DNA from: a virus | IMG/VR virus record: IMGVR_UViG_3300023103_000011 | Coordinates: 1-30,827 of that record | Length of the DNA: 30,827 nt | Strand: one strand, 5' to 3' | Part shown: piece by piece, positions 8,839 through 17,086 of the stretch | Layout: every line of letters begins with the position of its first letter | Numbering within the stretch: position 1 is the first letter of the stretch | Program-made: the position numbers and the translations under genes | The notes under the pieces: model-generated | Told to the model about the DNA's origin: nothing | Databases searched by the model: none | Seen by the model: only the letters and a program-made list of their open reading frames with translations

Positions 8839-10260
8839 ATGTACACAGATATCCGAATTGACGGCGAAAGCCTTGACCTGAGCGATAATGTTAGGATCCC
8901 GATTGATTTATTCAATCCGCACCTGAGCTATGAAACCATACCTAACTCTCGGGCAAACATTCCCAATATTCCTTTTTCCGTTCGTAATCAGCGTATTTTC
9001 GAATATGCAGAGATGCCACAGGCAGGAAATGACTTGTACTCTTACGATTGTGAAATAATTTATAACGGCGCTCTTGTTTACCATGGCAAAGCGTATGTTA
9101 AGTCAGCTAATCCGCTCACTGGTTACCAGCTTGAAGCAGGTGATGATCTGGGCAGATTCTTTGGAGTTTACCAGGATACTGTTTTGACAGAACTTGATCT
9201 TGGAACATTGCCCCGGCCGGAGACGCTTCCTACTGTGATTGATTCTGATGGTGAATCGGCATTTTGTTTTCCTACCATTCTCAATCTGGATTACTATGGA
9301 ACAAATGGCGCGATGCTTGATTATTCAGGTTATGTAAACGATTATGAAGCTGAAACCGGTTATACAGCATCCGGTCCCAAAGTGCCTGTGATTTTTGTAA
9401 AATTCTTATTGCAGCAAATAGCAGCTTTGACCGGGATCCAATTATCGGGAAACTTTTTGACTCATCCGACTTGGAGCAAATTGCTCTTAACCAACTGGCG
9501 TGCAATGGATACAGATACTGAGATCACAGTTAATAAGCACGTGCCAGCGTGGACAATTCCATTTTTATTGTTGGAACTACGTAAGGTTCCCAATCTTGAA
9601 TTGGTGTTTGATACGGTTCAAAAAAAGCTTTCTTTAAATTTTTGGGAGGAGAAACTAAATGCGTCAGCAGTTCAGGACTGGACATTGAAGGCAACTCCAG
9701 GCCATGAGAAGTACCCGGAATTTAATCGCCGCTTACAGCTCGCATTTGAATTGGATGGTGGTGATAGTTTAATGAAGGACAAGCCTGAAATTATGGGAGA
9801 CTACATAACGTCAGCTGGTACAACTTTGGGCGGTGACGCGATCGGTTTGGTAAAGGTTCCTTTCAGGCTGACAACGTTTATGTCAGATTTGGATATTCCC
9901 AGAGCTAAACAAACTGGTGTAACAAAGGAATTTAATCAGCTGAGTGTAACTACTGCTCCCAGATTACTATTCTGGCATGGTGTAATTGGCGATTTCCCTA
10001 CTGCACTTCCAGAATTGGATAATATAGGCTTGTATCTAAACGGGCCAAATGGTATCGCTGCCAAAAGTTGGAAACGTACTGAGCAGCTTAGAAAGGAAAT
10101 GTTTTATCTTAAGAAAGGATTTGTGCTTACTGAGACGGATCTGGCATTGTTGGATTTTACTAAGCCAATTCATTATAATGGGTTGAATTATTTGGTAGCG
10201 CATATTAGTGGAGAACTTCCATTTAATAAGGAATTCATTTGCTTACTTGTTAAAGTTTAA
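8839..10260 (+). CDS. Tail or baseplate structural protein candidate
   Basis: The 473-residue product is encoded 3 bases after the DUF5977 protein and is likely its structural partner. The N-terminus (about 1-110) is beta-rich: 'DIRIDGESLDLSDNVRIPID', later 'YDCEIIYNGALVYHGKAYV'. This pattern of repeated strands and turns is reminiscent of distal-tail or hub proteins. No enzymatic motif is seen. Its TAA overlaps by four bases the stop of the minus-strand gene ending at 10257, so the cargo cassette begins exactly where this gene ends and leaves no room for a terminator. Confidence 0.6.
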   Translation: MYTDIRIDGESLDLSDNVRIPIDLFNPHLSYETIPNSRANIPNIPFSVRNQRIFEYAEMPQAGNDLYSYDCEIIYNGALVYHGKAYVKSANPLTGYQLEAGDDLGRFFGVYQDTVLTELDLGTLPRPETLPTVIDSDGESAFCFPTILNLDYYGTNGAMLDYSGYVNDYEAETGYTASGPKVPVIFVKFLLQQIAALTGIQLSGNFLTHPTWSKLLLTNWRAMDTDTEITVNKHVPAWTIPFLLLELRKVPNLELVFDTVQKKLSLNFWEEKLNASAVQDWTLKATPGHEKYPEFNRRLQLAFELDGGDSLMKDKPEIMGDYITSAGTTLGGDAIGLVKVPFRLTTFMSDLDIPRAKQTGVTKEFNQLSVTTAPRLLFWHGVIGDFPTALPELDNIGLYLNGPNGIAAKSWKRTEQLRKEMFYLKKGFVLTETDLALLDFTKPIHYNGLNYLVAHISGELPFNKEFICLLVKV

Positions 10261-11027
10261 TACTCTTTTGAATTAATAAAATCAGTTTCATTATTATATG
10301 TTTTTTTTCCAACTATATACTTAACAATTTTATTTTGTAAAGGTGCAAATGGCAGGGGATATTCATATTCGATAAACATTGTATACTGACCATTATCCCA
10401 GATCACATTTATTGTATGAGCGAAATGTGAATATTTTGCTTCATATTTTCCATGATGGAATTGCAATACTTGACCATTGTGAATAGATGTGTACTTTTCG
10501 GTTAAAGTGTAAATTTCATTTTTTTCATCTATAGCACCCTCAGATGTAATATTTGTCCCCAACATGCCTGATATTGTAATTTCAACGTCATGTAAGGGAT
10601 ATTTGCCATTATTAGTAATTTGGAAGGAAACGCCTCGATACTTCGTTCCATAATACCCAAAATCTCTTTCATTAGAGTCTTTTAATCGTTGTAACGGCGT
10701 AGCGTAAAGTGATATTAAGGGTTTGTTATTATCACCAATAACATAATTATGGACATCCTTAAGGGTTCTAATAACCTCCGATTGCTTCGCTATTATATCC
10801 TCGTACTTTAAGTTTAATTTATCCTGTGTTCTACTTAAAGTGTCCTGTTTGCCCTGTAAATTTTTGCTTTCCTGAATGGCGTCCTGTTGTAATCCAATTA
10901 TTTTATCTGTATCCTTCTTGTTGTCGGCTTCGTCACTTTGTTGTTTCCAAAGTTGTAAAAGAATTGTCGCTATTGAACTAATAACAATAAAAGTTAATAT
11001 CATGTTTTTTTTAAAATTAATGTTCAT
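10257..11027 (-). CDS. Membrane-anchored coiled-coil protein, cargo cassette gene 3
   Basis: The 256-residue product has one hydrophobic N-terminal segment (about 9-26), a polar coiled-coil region (about 35-95) and a beta-rich C-terminal domain. That domain contains an 'NNG...V' strand pattern at 139-148 like the 'NTG...V' of the gene at 333-1388. It is the last gene of a three-gene minus-strand unit and overlaps the gene before it by four bases. The region is strongly AT-rich against its neighbours, pointing to recent acquisition. Function unknown; a membrane-located exclusion or defence protein is inference. Confidence 0.6.
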   Translation of the reverse strand: MNINFKKNMILTFIVISSIATILLQLWKQQSDEADNKKDTDKIIGLQQDAIQESKNLQGKQDTLSRTQDKLNLKYEDIIAKQSEVIRTLKDVHNYVIGDNNKPLISLYATPLQRLKDSNERDFGYYGTKYRGVSFQITNNGKYPLHDVEITISGMLGTNITSEGAIDEKNEIYTLTEKYTSIHNGQVLQFHHGKYEAKYSHFAHTINVIWDNGQYTMFIEYEYPLPFAPLQNKIVKYIVGKKTYNNETDFINSKEY

Positions 11028-11305
11028 TGAGATTGAGATTTAATAAACGAGAAATAATACCATTCAGCCATCCTTTCAAGGTTCAACCAAATTAAGTCTT
11101 GTTCATTGGATTCTACTTCAATCAATTCTAAAATTATTGGAAGTTGTCGCCTGATTTGAACGGTCAAATTTTCAGTTTTATATTCATCCATTGCCTTATG
11201 ACTTCGAAATTCAATAATTTTCGCTTTCATAACTGGATTGTAATCACAAAAAATAAAGGCCGCTTCGGATTCCGAAGCGGCCTCATACCTAAATTTTTTC
11301 TTCAT
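11024..11305 (-). CDS. Small hypothetical protein, cargo cassette gene 2
   Basis: The 93-residue helical protein is not recognised. Its ATG overlaps the previous gene's stop by one base (TAATG) and its stop overlaps the next gene, so it fits tightly into the operon. Codons 8-20 coincide with a perfect 11-bp GC-rich hairpin plus T-run, a rho-independent terminator in the direction of transcription. Either translation of this ORF is coupled to suppressing that terminator, or the true start is downstream (for example Met26) and the extension is chance. Which it is cannot be decided by eye. Confidence 0.5.
   Translation of the reverse strand: MKKKFRYEAASESEAAFIFCDYNPVMKAKIIEFRSHKAMDEYKTENLTVQIRRQLPIILELIEVESNEQDLIWLNLERMAEWYYFSFIKSQSQ
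11248..11282 (-). terminator. Rho-independent terminator inside a coding region
   Basis: On the minus strand GGCCGCTTCGG, loop AAT, CCGAAGCGGCC forms a perfect 11-bp stem (11258-11282), followed immediately by TTTATTTTTT (11248-11257). It lies 22 bases after the stop of the 73-codon gene. On the plus strand the hairpin is not followed by T's, so it acts in one direction only. It would normally end the 73-codon transcript, yet the 93-codon frame reads straight through it. Confidence 0.85.
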
Positions 11306-11526
11306 TAAGAATATTCTCTAAAATGAACTTTTGGGTTATGTGGGTCTGGTGGTCGTATAATAAATAACCTTTCTACACCCTGTATTTCAGTAATGTAATA
11401 AGGAATCCATAAGTTCTCCCGCACGTAAACTGGTACGTTGCGGTTTCTCCATTTTTTACCTCGAGCATTAAGAGTTTCAAAAAACTCCTTAGCGAGGACG
11501 ATACCGTCATCGAATGTATTTGCCAT
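11305..11526 (-). CDS. Small hypothetical protein, cargo cassette gene 1
   Basis: The 73-residue basic protein is the first gene of the minus-strand cassette. It has an N-terminal helix and a short beta-rich core ('YYITEIQGVERLFIIRPP'). I do not recognise the family. It is divergent from the methyltransferase gene, with about 120 bases between the two starts. Its proximity to a strong terminator suggests it may be expressed at a higher level than the two genes after it. Confidence 0.5.
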   Translation of the reverse strand: MANTFDDGIVLAKEFFETLNARGKKWRNRNVPVYVRENLWIPYYITEIQGVERLFIIRPPDPHNPKVHFREYS

Positions 11527-11547
11527 GATGTAATGCCAGTTTTTAAA

Positions 11548-11563
11548 CCAGTGGCGCTGCTGG
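11548..11563. promoter_or_regulatory. Imperfect dyad in the divergent intergenic region
   Basis: CCAGTGGCGCTGCTGG is a 16-base inverted repeat with two G-T type mismatches, lying between the divergent cargo cassette and the methyltransferase gene. It could be an operator serving both directions. No matching repressor gene is visible in the window. Confidence 0.25.
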
Positions 11564-11589
11564 TGTTTGAATTGTTGAAAGGTACAAAT

Positions 11590-11600
11590 TTTTGTCCTTT
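11590..11600 (+). promoter_or_regulatory. Late-box copy A (TTTTGTCCTTT)
   Basis: This is one of four copies of a T-run followed by KTCCTTT, each in a gap before a plus-strand unit (others near 13055, 17728 and 20134). Here it lies about 50 bases upstream of the methyltransferase ATG. It may be a phage-specific promoter element. The next base is G, not the C found in the other three copies. Confidence 0.35.
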
Positions 11601-11615
11601 GAAGATTTCGGGCTG

Positions 11616-11649
11616 TGGCTAATTTTTGTCTTAAATCAAATATTAGCCA
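11616..11649 (+). promoter_or_regulatory. Inverted repeat ending on the methyltransferase start codon
   Basis: TGGCTAAT (11616-11623) is the exact reverse complement of ATTAGCCA (11642-11649), whose last A is the A of the ATG at 11649. As RNA it would form an 8-bp hairpin that holds the start region; as DNA it could be an operator. Either would allow control of the methyltransferase, and it supports 11649 as the true start. Confidence 0.4.
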
Positions 11650-12440
11650 TGAAAAGAGAAATGAAAACGCCGATTAGCTATTACGGCGGTAAACAGAATA
11701 TGCTTTCAGAAATACTTCCCAAAATTCCACCACACACGATTTACGGTGAACCATTCTTTGGTGGTGGTGCGGTGTTTTGGGGAAAGAAACCTAGCCGGGT
11801 TGAAGTCGTTAATGATATTAACAACCGTCTTATCACCTTTTATAAGGTTTTGAAATACGATTTTGAGGATCTTCTAAAACTGGCCGATGAAACATTTCAT
11901 TCCCGTTCGCAGCACAAAGATTCTGGAACGGTTTATTTGTCCCAGGCTGATGAAGTGACAGATCCATTAGCTTGTGCCTGGGCCGTGTGGGTACAGACTA
12001 ATATGTCGTTTGCAACCAGGATCGGTGGCACATTCGGATATGATCGTTCCGGAAGCAGTGCTTTAAAGCTTTATAACAAGAAAAAAAGCTTCATTGATGC
12101 GTACCAGGAAAGAATGAAGCGTGTAACAATTGAAAGCTATGACGCTTTGAAGGTGATTAAAACGTACGATTCCGTGGACACATTCTTTTATCTGGATCCT
12201 CCTTATGTTTCCAGTGACCAAGGACATTATTCCGGATACAAATTGGAAGATTTTAAAGCGCTCCTGGAAGTATGTGCCAACATGAAAGGAAAATTTCTTT
12301 TGAGCAGTTATCCGGAAACACTTTTGACAGATTACCGAATTTCACGAGGTTGGAAATCAGAGGATCATGTAAAGACGCTGGCTGTTGGTCCACGAAAAGA
12401 GCCAAAAAAGAAGACTGAATGTTTGACGTGGAATTATTAG
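11649..12440 (+). CDS. dam: Dam-family DNA adenine N6-methyltransferase
   Basis: This D12-class methyltransferase transfers a methyl group from S-adenosylmethionine to adenine N6, most likely in GATC. From the ATG at 11649 the protein is 263 aa. It shows 'PISYYGGK' (8-15), the SAM-binding 'EPFFGGGAVF' (34-43) and the catalytic 'DPPY' (183-186) in the alpha-class order. An upstream TTG (11592) would add 19 hydrophobic residues not typical of the family, and the inverted repeat at 11616-11649 argues against it. In a prophage it may protect phage DNA from restriction or affect packaging and gene control. It sits between two cargo segments and is preceded by a late-box copy. Confidence 0.88.
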   Translation: MKREMKTPISYYGGKQNMLSEILPKIPPHTIYGEPFFGGGAVFWGKKPSRVEVVNDINNRLITFYKVLKYDFEDLLKLADETFHSRSQHKDSGTVYLSQADEVTDPLACAWAVWVQTNMSFATRIGGTFGYDRSGSSALKLYNKKKSFIDAYQERMKRVTIESYDALKVIKTYDSVDTFFYLDPPYVSSDQGHYSGYKLEDFKALLEVCANMKGKFLLSSYPETLLTDYRISRGWKSEDHVKTLAVGPRKEPKKKTECLTWNY

Positions 12441-12586
12441 TTAGAGTCTTCTTAGGGATATTGTTGAAAATTATAACATGTCTTAAAATATAAACATCCA
12501 AATAATTTGTGTTGTAATTTGTGAACGATTTTGAAGAGAATAGTATTATTTGAAAGGCAATAGTGCTGTAAACTCAAATTTATAAT

Positions 12587-12997
12587 ATGGAAGAGCAATT
12601 TAATAAAATGATTAAGGCAATGGAAGAGGCAGCTAAAAATCTGAATAGTGTTTTGACAATGGATCAGTTTAAAGTAAACCTTATGGCAGCAGGAAACCCT
12701 GATTCATTACTCAAACAAGCGGATCGAACCCTTGCCCTTACTGATATAGTCAATGGGTTGAATCATTTAAACCAATTTATAGGTTGTGATAAACTTCCCG
12801 AAGACAGGTTGCAAAAAGAAAGCATTTTAAAAAGTCTGGAAACATTAAAAAATGGACAGGCTGGTTTCGTTACGAAATTAGATGCTGTTGTGAAGAACAA
12901 GGTTGCTGTCTCTATGAATGGTAAACCTATAAATCTAGGTGAAGTAGTTCCTAAGATTTTAGTGGATATTACAACTGCAGCGATTAGGTTGATATAA
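12587..12997 (+). CDS. Helical hypothetical protein, cargo candidate
   Basis: The 136-residue, mostly helical soluble protein is not recognised. It is preceded by a 146-base AT-rich gap (12441-12586). That gap holds a possible promoter, TATTATTTG, about 50 bases before the ATG with a TTTG roughly 22 bases upstream. The gene is followed by its own terminator at 13030-13052. This self-contained unit with AT-rich flanks looks like an inserted cargo gene between the methyltransferase and the tape measure. No toxin, repressor or enzyme motif is visible. Confidence 0.5.
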   Translation: MEEQFNKMIKAMEEAAKNLNSVLTMDQFKVNLMAAGNPDSLLKQADRTLALTDIVNGLNHLNQFIGCDKLPEDRLQKESILKSLETLKNGQAGFVTKLDAVVKNKVAVSMNGKPINLGEVVPKILVDITTAAIRLI

Positions 12998-13029
12998 AAT
13001 CATAACAAAGTAGACCAAGTTTAATTTAG

Positions 13030-13052
13030 GCCCCCTATTTGGGGGCTTTTTT
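13030..13052 (+). terminator. Rho-independent terminator
   Basis: GCCCCC (13030-13035), loop TATTT, GGGGGC (13041-13046), then six T's. It closes the 12587-12997 unit and insulates it from the tape-measure unit that follows. Confidence 0.85.
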
Positions 13053-13074
13053 GTGTCCTTTCTGCTTGCTGCCA
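13047..13074 (+). promoter_or_regulatory. Late-box copy B with TGCTGCCA
   Basis: The T-run of the terminator runs into GTGTCCTTTCTG (13053-13064), followed by TGCTGCCA (13067-13074). Copy C at 17721-17750 has the same two parts (GTCCTTTCTG and TGCTGCCA) with a slightly longer spacer. It lies about 80 bases upstream of the tape-measure ATG. A promoter or activator site for late genes is inferred. Confidence 0.4.
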
Positions 13075-13141
13075 CGCCAATTCCTTTGCATTCGGTAAAG
13101 TTCGGAGACTGTCTCTGGACATGTAGAATGACTGAGGAGAA

Positions 13142-16100
13142 ATGGCTTTACAACAGAATGAGACCGTTAGCATCACGCTTAAAATTGAAGGTGATGAAGC
13201 CAGGAATAAACTGGCTCTACTGGAAAAGGAATCCCGGAATCTTGAAAAAGCGCTTAAAGATGTTCCCAAAGGTTCCGCGGAATGGCAGGACCTAAATAAG
13301 CAGCTCAATCAAAATACCATGGAGCAGGCTAAGCTCCGGAGCGAAGTCGGTTTAACTGGCCTGACATACAAGCAGCTTCAAACCGAAGTCAAAAACCTGA
13401 CGAAAGAAATCAGCAAAATGACTCCGGGCACCGCTGATTTTATAGCGAAATCCAAACAACTTAATGAAGTAACAGCCAGGGCAAAAGAAGTCCGAACCGA
13501 AATGAACGGTCTTGGCGAAGCAATTGATGCACCCAATAAACAAGGATTGTGGTCTAAAATGGTCTCGGGAGTCAATACCGTCAAAGGTGCTTTCAATGCC
13601 TTTCTTGCACTTGCTGTTGTTCAATACATTTTTGAATTAGGCAAAGCGATTTTTGAGACATCTTCGAAATTCGAAAAGTACGAAAGTGTACTTACCACTG
13701 CACTGGGAAGCCAAAAAGAAGCCAGGGAAAGTATGGAAGCCATTAAGAAAATGGCAACGAATACAACTTTTGGTGTGGACGAGCTGACAGAAGGCTATGT
13801 AAAGATGGTCAACCGTGGACTGCGCCCGAGTCAAAAAGAAATGATGTCTCTGGCAGACTTGGCATCGTCACAAGGAAAAACTTTTGATCAGTTGATTGAA
13901 GCAGCTTTGGATGCTGCAACCGGAGAAAATGAACGACTTAAAGAGTTTGGTATAAGCGCAACTAAGTCCGGAGACCAGGTGACATACTCATTCAAGGGTA
14001 TGCAAAAAACGGTTGCCAACACTCCGGAAGCTATTAATGCAGCAATTCTGGCATTTGGTGAAATGGAAGGTGTAGCCGGATCCAATGCAACTCAAATGGA
14101 AACCTTGGGCGGTAAAGCGTCCAATCTGGGAGATAGTTTTGATGGCCTGATGGTAGAAATGGGAACAGGTCTGCGACCCGTTTTTATTGCTGTTTTAGAT
14201 CTGATCAGTGCTTCCATTCCAGTACTAAGCTTCCTGGGTAAAGCTCTGGGAACTGTTTCTCTGATTTGTAAAAGTTTCGTAATGGGAATTATAGATACCG
14301 TCGCAAATGCCGGAAAATCTATTTATACCCTGGGTGCTGCTGCTGCTGAGCTTGCAAATGGAAATCTTGCCGGAGCTAAAAAAATGCTGGATACCGCCCT
14401 GGATTATGGCAAGGCATCTTTGAATTCTTTCAGCGAATCCGGAAAAAAAACCAATGCCGAAATTATAGCAGTATGGAAAAATCCTGCTGCCGAAGTAGAA
14501 GCAAAATTTGCAGGAAAAAAACAGGGTGAGGCTCATCAAACGGAGTTAACAGCAGCCCAGGTAAAAGAAGCTGCAAAACGGGTCAAAGAAAAGGAAAAGG
14601 AACTTGCTGAATTTAAAGCTGCTGAAGACAAGTATGATGAAAAGGTAAAAGCGGATCGTGCAAAAACGCTCGAGTTAATTGCCCAGCTTGAAAGTGAACA
14701 CGATGCTACGGTTGCAAAAAATAGCTTAGCTTCTGATACTGCCAAAATTGAAGAAAAGCGTAGAAAGCGGTTGAAGGAAGTGGCCGATTCATTGGCCGAT
14801 GAAACGACTAAGGAAACTGCCAGGGCTGCAATTAACCGGAATGCGGATGCCGATATAGAAAAAACCAAGGAAGAATACCGCAAAAAAACACTGGCTGCTG
14901 ATCAGGAAGCTGCTCAAAAAAGAATTGAAAATACTCGTTTTATAACAGAAACTGAGCGGCAGGCTGAGTTGGCCCTGCTGGATTGGAAGGAACTGAATGC
15001 AAAAGGCAGTGCATCAAAACTTGCTGCCATTGCCAAAGAGCGCCTGGCCACTGAGCTGAGATATCTTAAAGAAAAACTGGCTCAGGAAGAAGCAGCTGAA
15101 AAAGAAAGAATTAATGCTGATATCACTGATCAGGATCAACGTGCAGCTGCTATTTTGGCTGTGGAAGGCCGGTATCACAATGAATCTATTGCAGCTGACA
15201 AGAAAGCTGCAGTAGATAAAAAGGCTATTGACGATGATCTCAAAGAGAAAAAGCAGGCAAATCTGAAATCTTATTCAGACATGTTTGCATCCCTCCTTAA
15301 AGGGGACATTTCCGGTTTTCTGGATGGTGCAAGTAAAATAGTATCTGGGCATAAAGCTGCCTGGCAAGAGCGGATTGCAGCTGACACGAAAAATTTTGAA
15401 ATGGGCGCTCAGGCAGCCCAGGCAGCAGTAAACTTCCTAAACAATCTCGCACAGGCAAAAGCGGACAAAGCCATTGCCACAGCCAATCGGGAACGGGATG
15501 AAAAAGTGGCGATCCTACAAAATGAATTGTCCGTCACTGAGGTGCTTATCACGGCAAGTTCCAACTATGTAACTGCGCTTAAAGAGGCAGAAACTAACAG
15601 GCTTGCCGAACTCCAGCGTATACTCACTTCCGAAACGAGCACAGAAGAACGAAAACGGGACGCTCTGAAAAAATATTATTCTGAGCAACTGCAGCAAATG
15701 AAGGCTGCTGAAGAGCAGAAAATTCAGGACTTGCAGCGCCTGGCAAATTTGGCTAAAACGGATGACGAAAAACGGGCAATTGAGGCTAAGATCGCACTTG
15801 CCGTAAAAGAGTCTGAGGAAAAAATACGCCTGGCAGAAGAAGAATCCCAGGCTAAAACAGAAATGCTGGATACTTTGCAGGAATTTACTGTCGAAAGTTC
15901 GGCCACTTTATTGACTGATGCCCAGCAGTCAAGTGAGAAGCAAATAAATCTTGCGTCTGATGAAGCTGAACAAAAGGCAGATTTCAAGGCAGATTTGGAA
16001 GAAACGATCGCATCGGAAAACCGCAAAGCCCGTGCGACTGAAATGGCCGAAAAAACAAAAGCTTTCAAGGCTCAAAAGAAAGCTGATATCGCCACTGCAT

Positions 16101-17026
16101 TGATAACGGGCGCATTGGCCGTTTTAAAAGCGCTTGCTAACTTTTTCCCTTTAAATATAATTCTTGCAGCGACGGCAGCGGTCGTCACTGGTGTGCAGAT
16201 CGCAAAAATTAAGAATCAACCGGATCCGACCTTTGCCCATGGTGGATTCATTGCCCGTGGTGGAAAACATGGTGCTCAGTACAGTGATGGTGGAATTGCA
16301 TTAATCGACCGCGCGTCCGGACGTGAAGTAGGTGAAATGGAAGGAGATGAAGCAATTATTTCAGCTGATCAGACAGCTGCTAACCTTCCGATGATCCATG
16401 AAATGTTTAAAAATGCGCGTACTCCTGGCATGCGGAATAAGGCCGTATCTTCTGAAAAAGGATTGCAGAGCAGCTTTCGGGATGGTGGTATGTTTGAATC
16501 TCCTTACTGGAAAAAGGAAATGTATTTGTTTGGATCCAAAAAAAGAAAAGCAGCAGCCGCGGCCGCTGCTGCCGAAGAAGAAGCGGCTGCAGCGCAGGCC
16601 GAAGCAAATGCTTATACCGCAGATCTGCCAAGTGCTGACACATCTGCTTATGATGGCTTAGACGGCTCCGAACCAAATCCAAGTACTGCCGAATCTTCTG
16701 CTGCATTTGAAGCTTCGCAGGCTCAGGCAAAACAACAATTAAAATTACTGCAGGAAATAATTGATACGATTGAGGCAGGCACGGAAGATACCGCTTACGC
16801 GCTGGACCTGGTAGCGAAAGCGGTTGGAAATAGTGCAGTGAGCACATCCGACGCGCTGGTGAAAATGGGTGGTGAGGTTAATTCTTTGAAAGGTAGTATT
16901 GACGGTGTCAGGGGTGCAGTTTTGGAAAATGTAGGTGCAACCCGGGGTGTAGAAAACGCTGTAAACAACAGTAATGCGAACGGCGTTTTATATGGTATTT
17001 TGGATAGAATAAGTAACCTAAAATGA
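13142..17026 (+). CDS. Tail tape measure protein
   Basis: The 1294-residue product is the longest gene here. It has the tape-measure layout: N-terminal coiled coil (about 15-120), a PhageMin_Tail-type core (about 150-330, 'FGVDELTEGYVKMVNRGL' included), hydrophobic stretches near 150-170, 350-400 and 980-1020, and long charged helical repeats between. A Gly-rich segment 'HGGFIARGGKHGAQ' follows the last hydrophobic stretch. The C-terminus is Ala/Glu-rich, with a run of eight Ala near 1140. At roughly 0.15 nm per residue the tail could be up to about 190 nm. A GAGGAGA just before the ATG at 13142 supports the start. Confidence 0.92.
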   Translation: MALQQNETVSITLKIEGDEARNKLALLEKESRNLEKALKDVPKGSAEWQDLNKQLNQNTMEQAKLRSEVGLTGLTYKQLQTEVKNLTKEISKMTPGTADFIAKSKQLNEVTARAKEVRTEMNGLGEAIDAPNKQGLWSKMVSGVNTVKGAFNAFLALAVVQYIFELGKAIFETSSKFEKYESVLTTALGSQKEARESMEAIKKMATNTTFGVDELTEGYVKMVNRGLRPSQKEMMSLADLASSQGKTFDQLIEAALDAATGENERLKEFGISATKSGDQVTYSFKGMQKTVANTPEAINAAILAFGEMEGVAGSNATQMETLGGKASNLGDSFDGLMVEMGTGLRPVFIAVLDLISASIPVLSFLGKALGTVSLICKSFVMGIIDTVANAGKSIYTLGAAAAELANGNLAGAKKMLDTALDYGKASLNSFSESGKKTNAEIIAVWKNPAAEVEAKFAGKKQGEAHQTELTAAQVKEAAKRVKEKEKELAEFKAAEDKYDEKVKADRAKTLELIAQLESEHDATVAKNSLASDTAKIEEKRRKRLKEVADSLADETTKETARAAINRNADADIEKTKEEYRKKTLAADQEAAQKRIENTRFITETERQAELALLDWKELNAKGSASKLAAIAKERLATELRYLKEKLAQEEAAEKERINADITDQDQRAAAILAVEGRYHNESIAADKKAAVDKKAIDDDLKEKKQANLKSYSDMFASLLKGDISGFLDGASKIVSGHKAAWQERIAADTKNFEMGAQAAQAAVNFLNNLAQAKADKAIATANRERDEKVAILQNELSVTEVLITASSNYVTALKEAETNRLAELQRILTSETSTEERKRDALKKYYSEQLQQMKAAEEQKIQDLQRLANLAKTDDEKRAIEAKIALAVKESEEKIRLAEEESQAKTEMLDTLQEFTVESSATLLTDAQQSSEKQINLASDEAEQKADFKADLEETIASENRKARATEMAEKTKAFKAQKKADIATALITGALAVLKALANFFPLNIILAATAAVVTGVQIAKIKNQPDPTFAHGGFIARGGKHGAQYSDGGIALIDRASGREVGEMEGDEAIISADQTAANLPMIHEMFKNARTPGMRNKAVSSEKGLQSSFRDGGMFESPYWKKEMYLFGSKKRKAAAAAAAAEEEAAAAQAEANAYTADLPSADTSAYDGLDGSEPNPSTAESSAAFEASQAQAKQQLKLLQEIIDTIEAGTEDTAYALDLVAKAVGNSAVSTSDALVKMGGEVNSLKGSIDGVRGAVLENVGATRGVENAVNNSNANGVLYGILDRISNLK

Positions 17027-17086
17027 GGAAAAATATGCCGAAATTGGTTATATTTACAACAGGAACTAAAAACACTACTCAGCAAA

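Noticed and set aside
11592-11648. Upstream TTG start for the methyltransferase
   Set aside because: It adds 19 hydrophobic residues foreign to the family and overlaps the late box and the inverted repeat; the ATG at 11649 fits better.
16407-16847. 146-codon minus-strand frame inside the tape measure
   Set aside because: It is the antisense shadow of Ala/Glu-rich repeats; low complexity and no independent signal.
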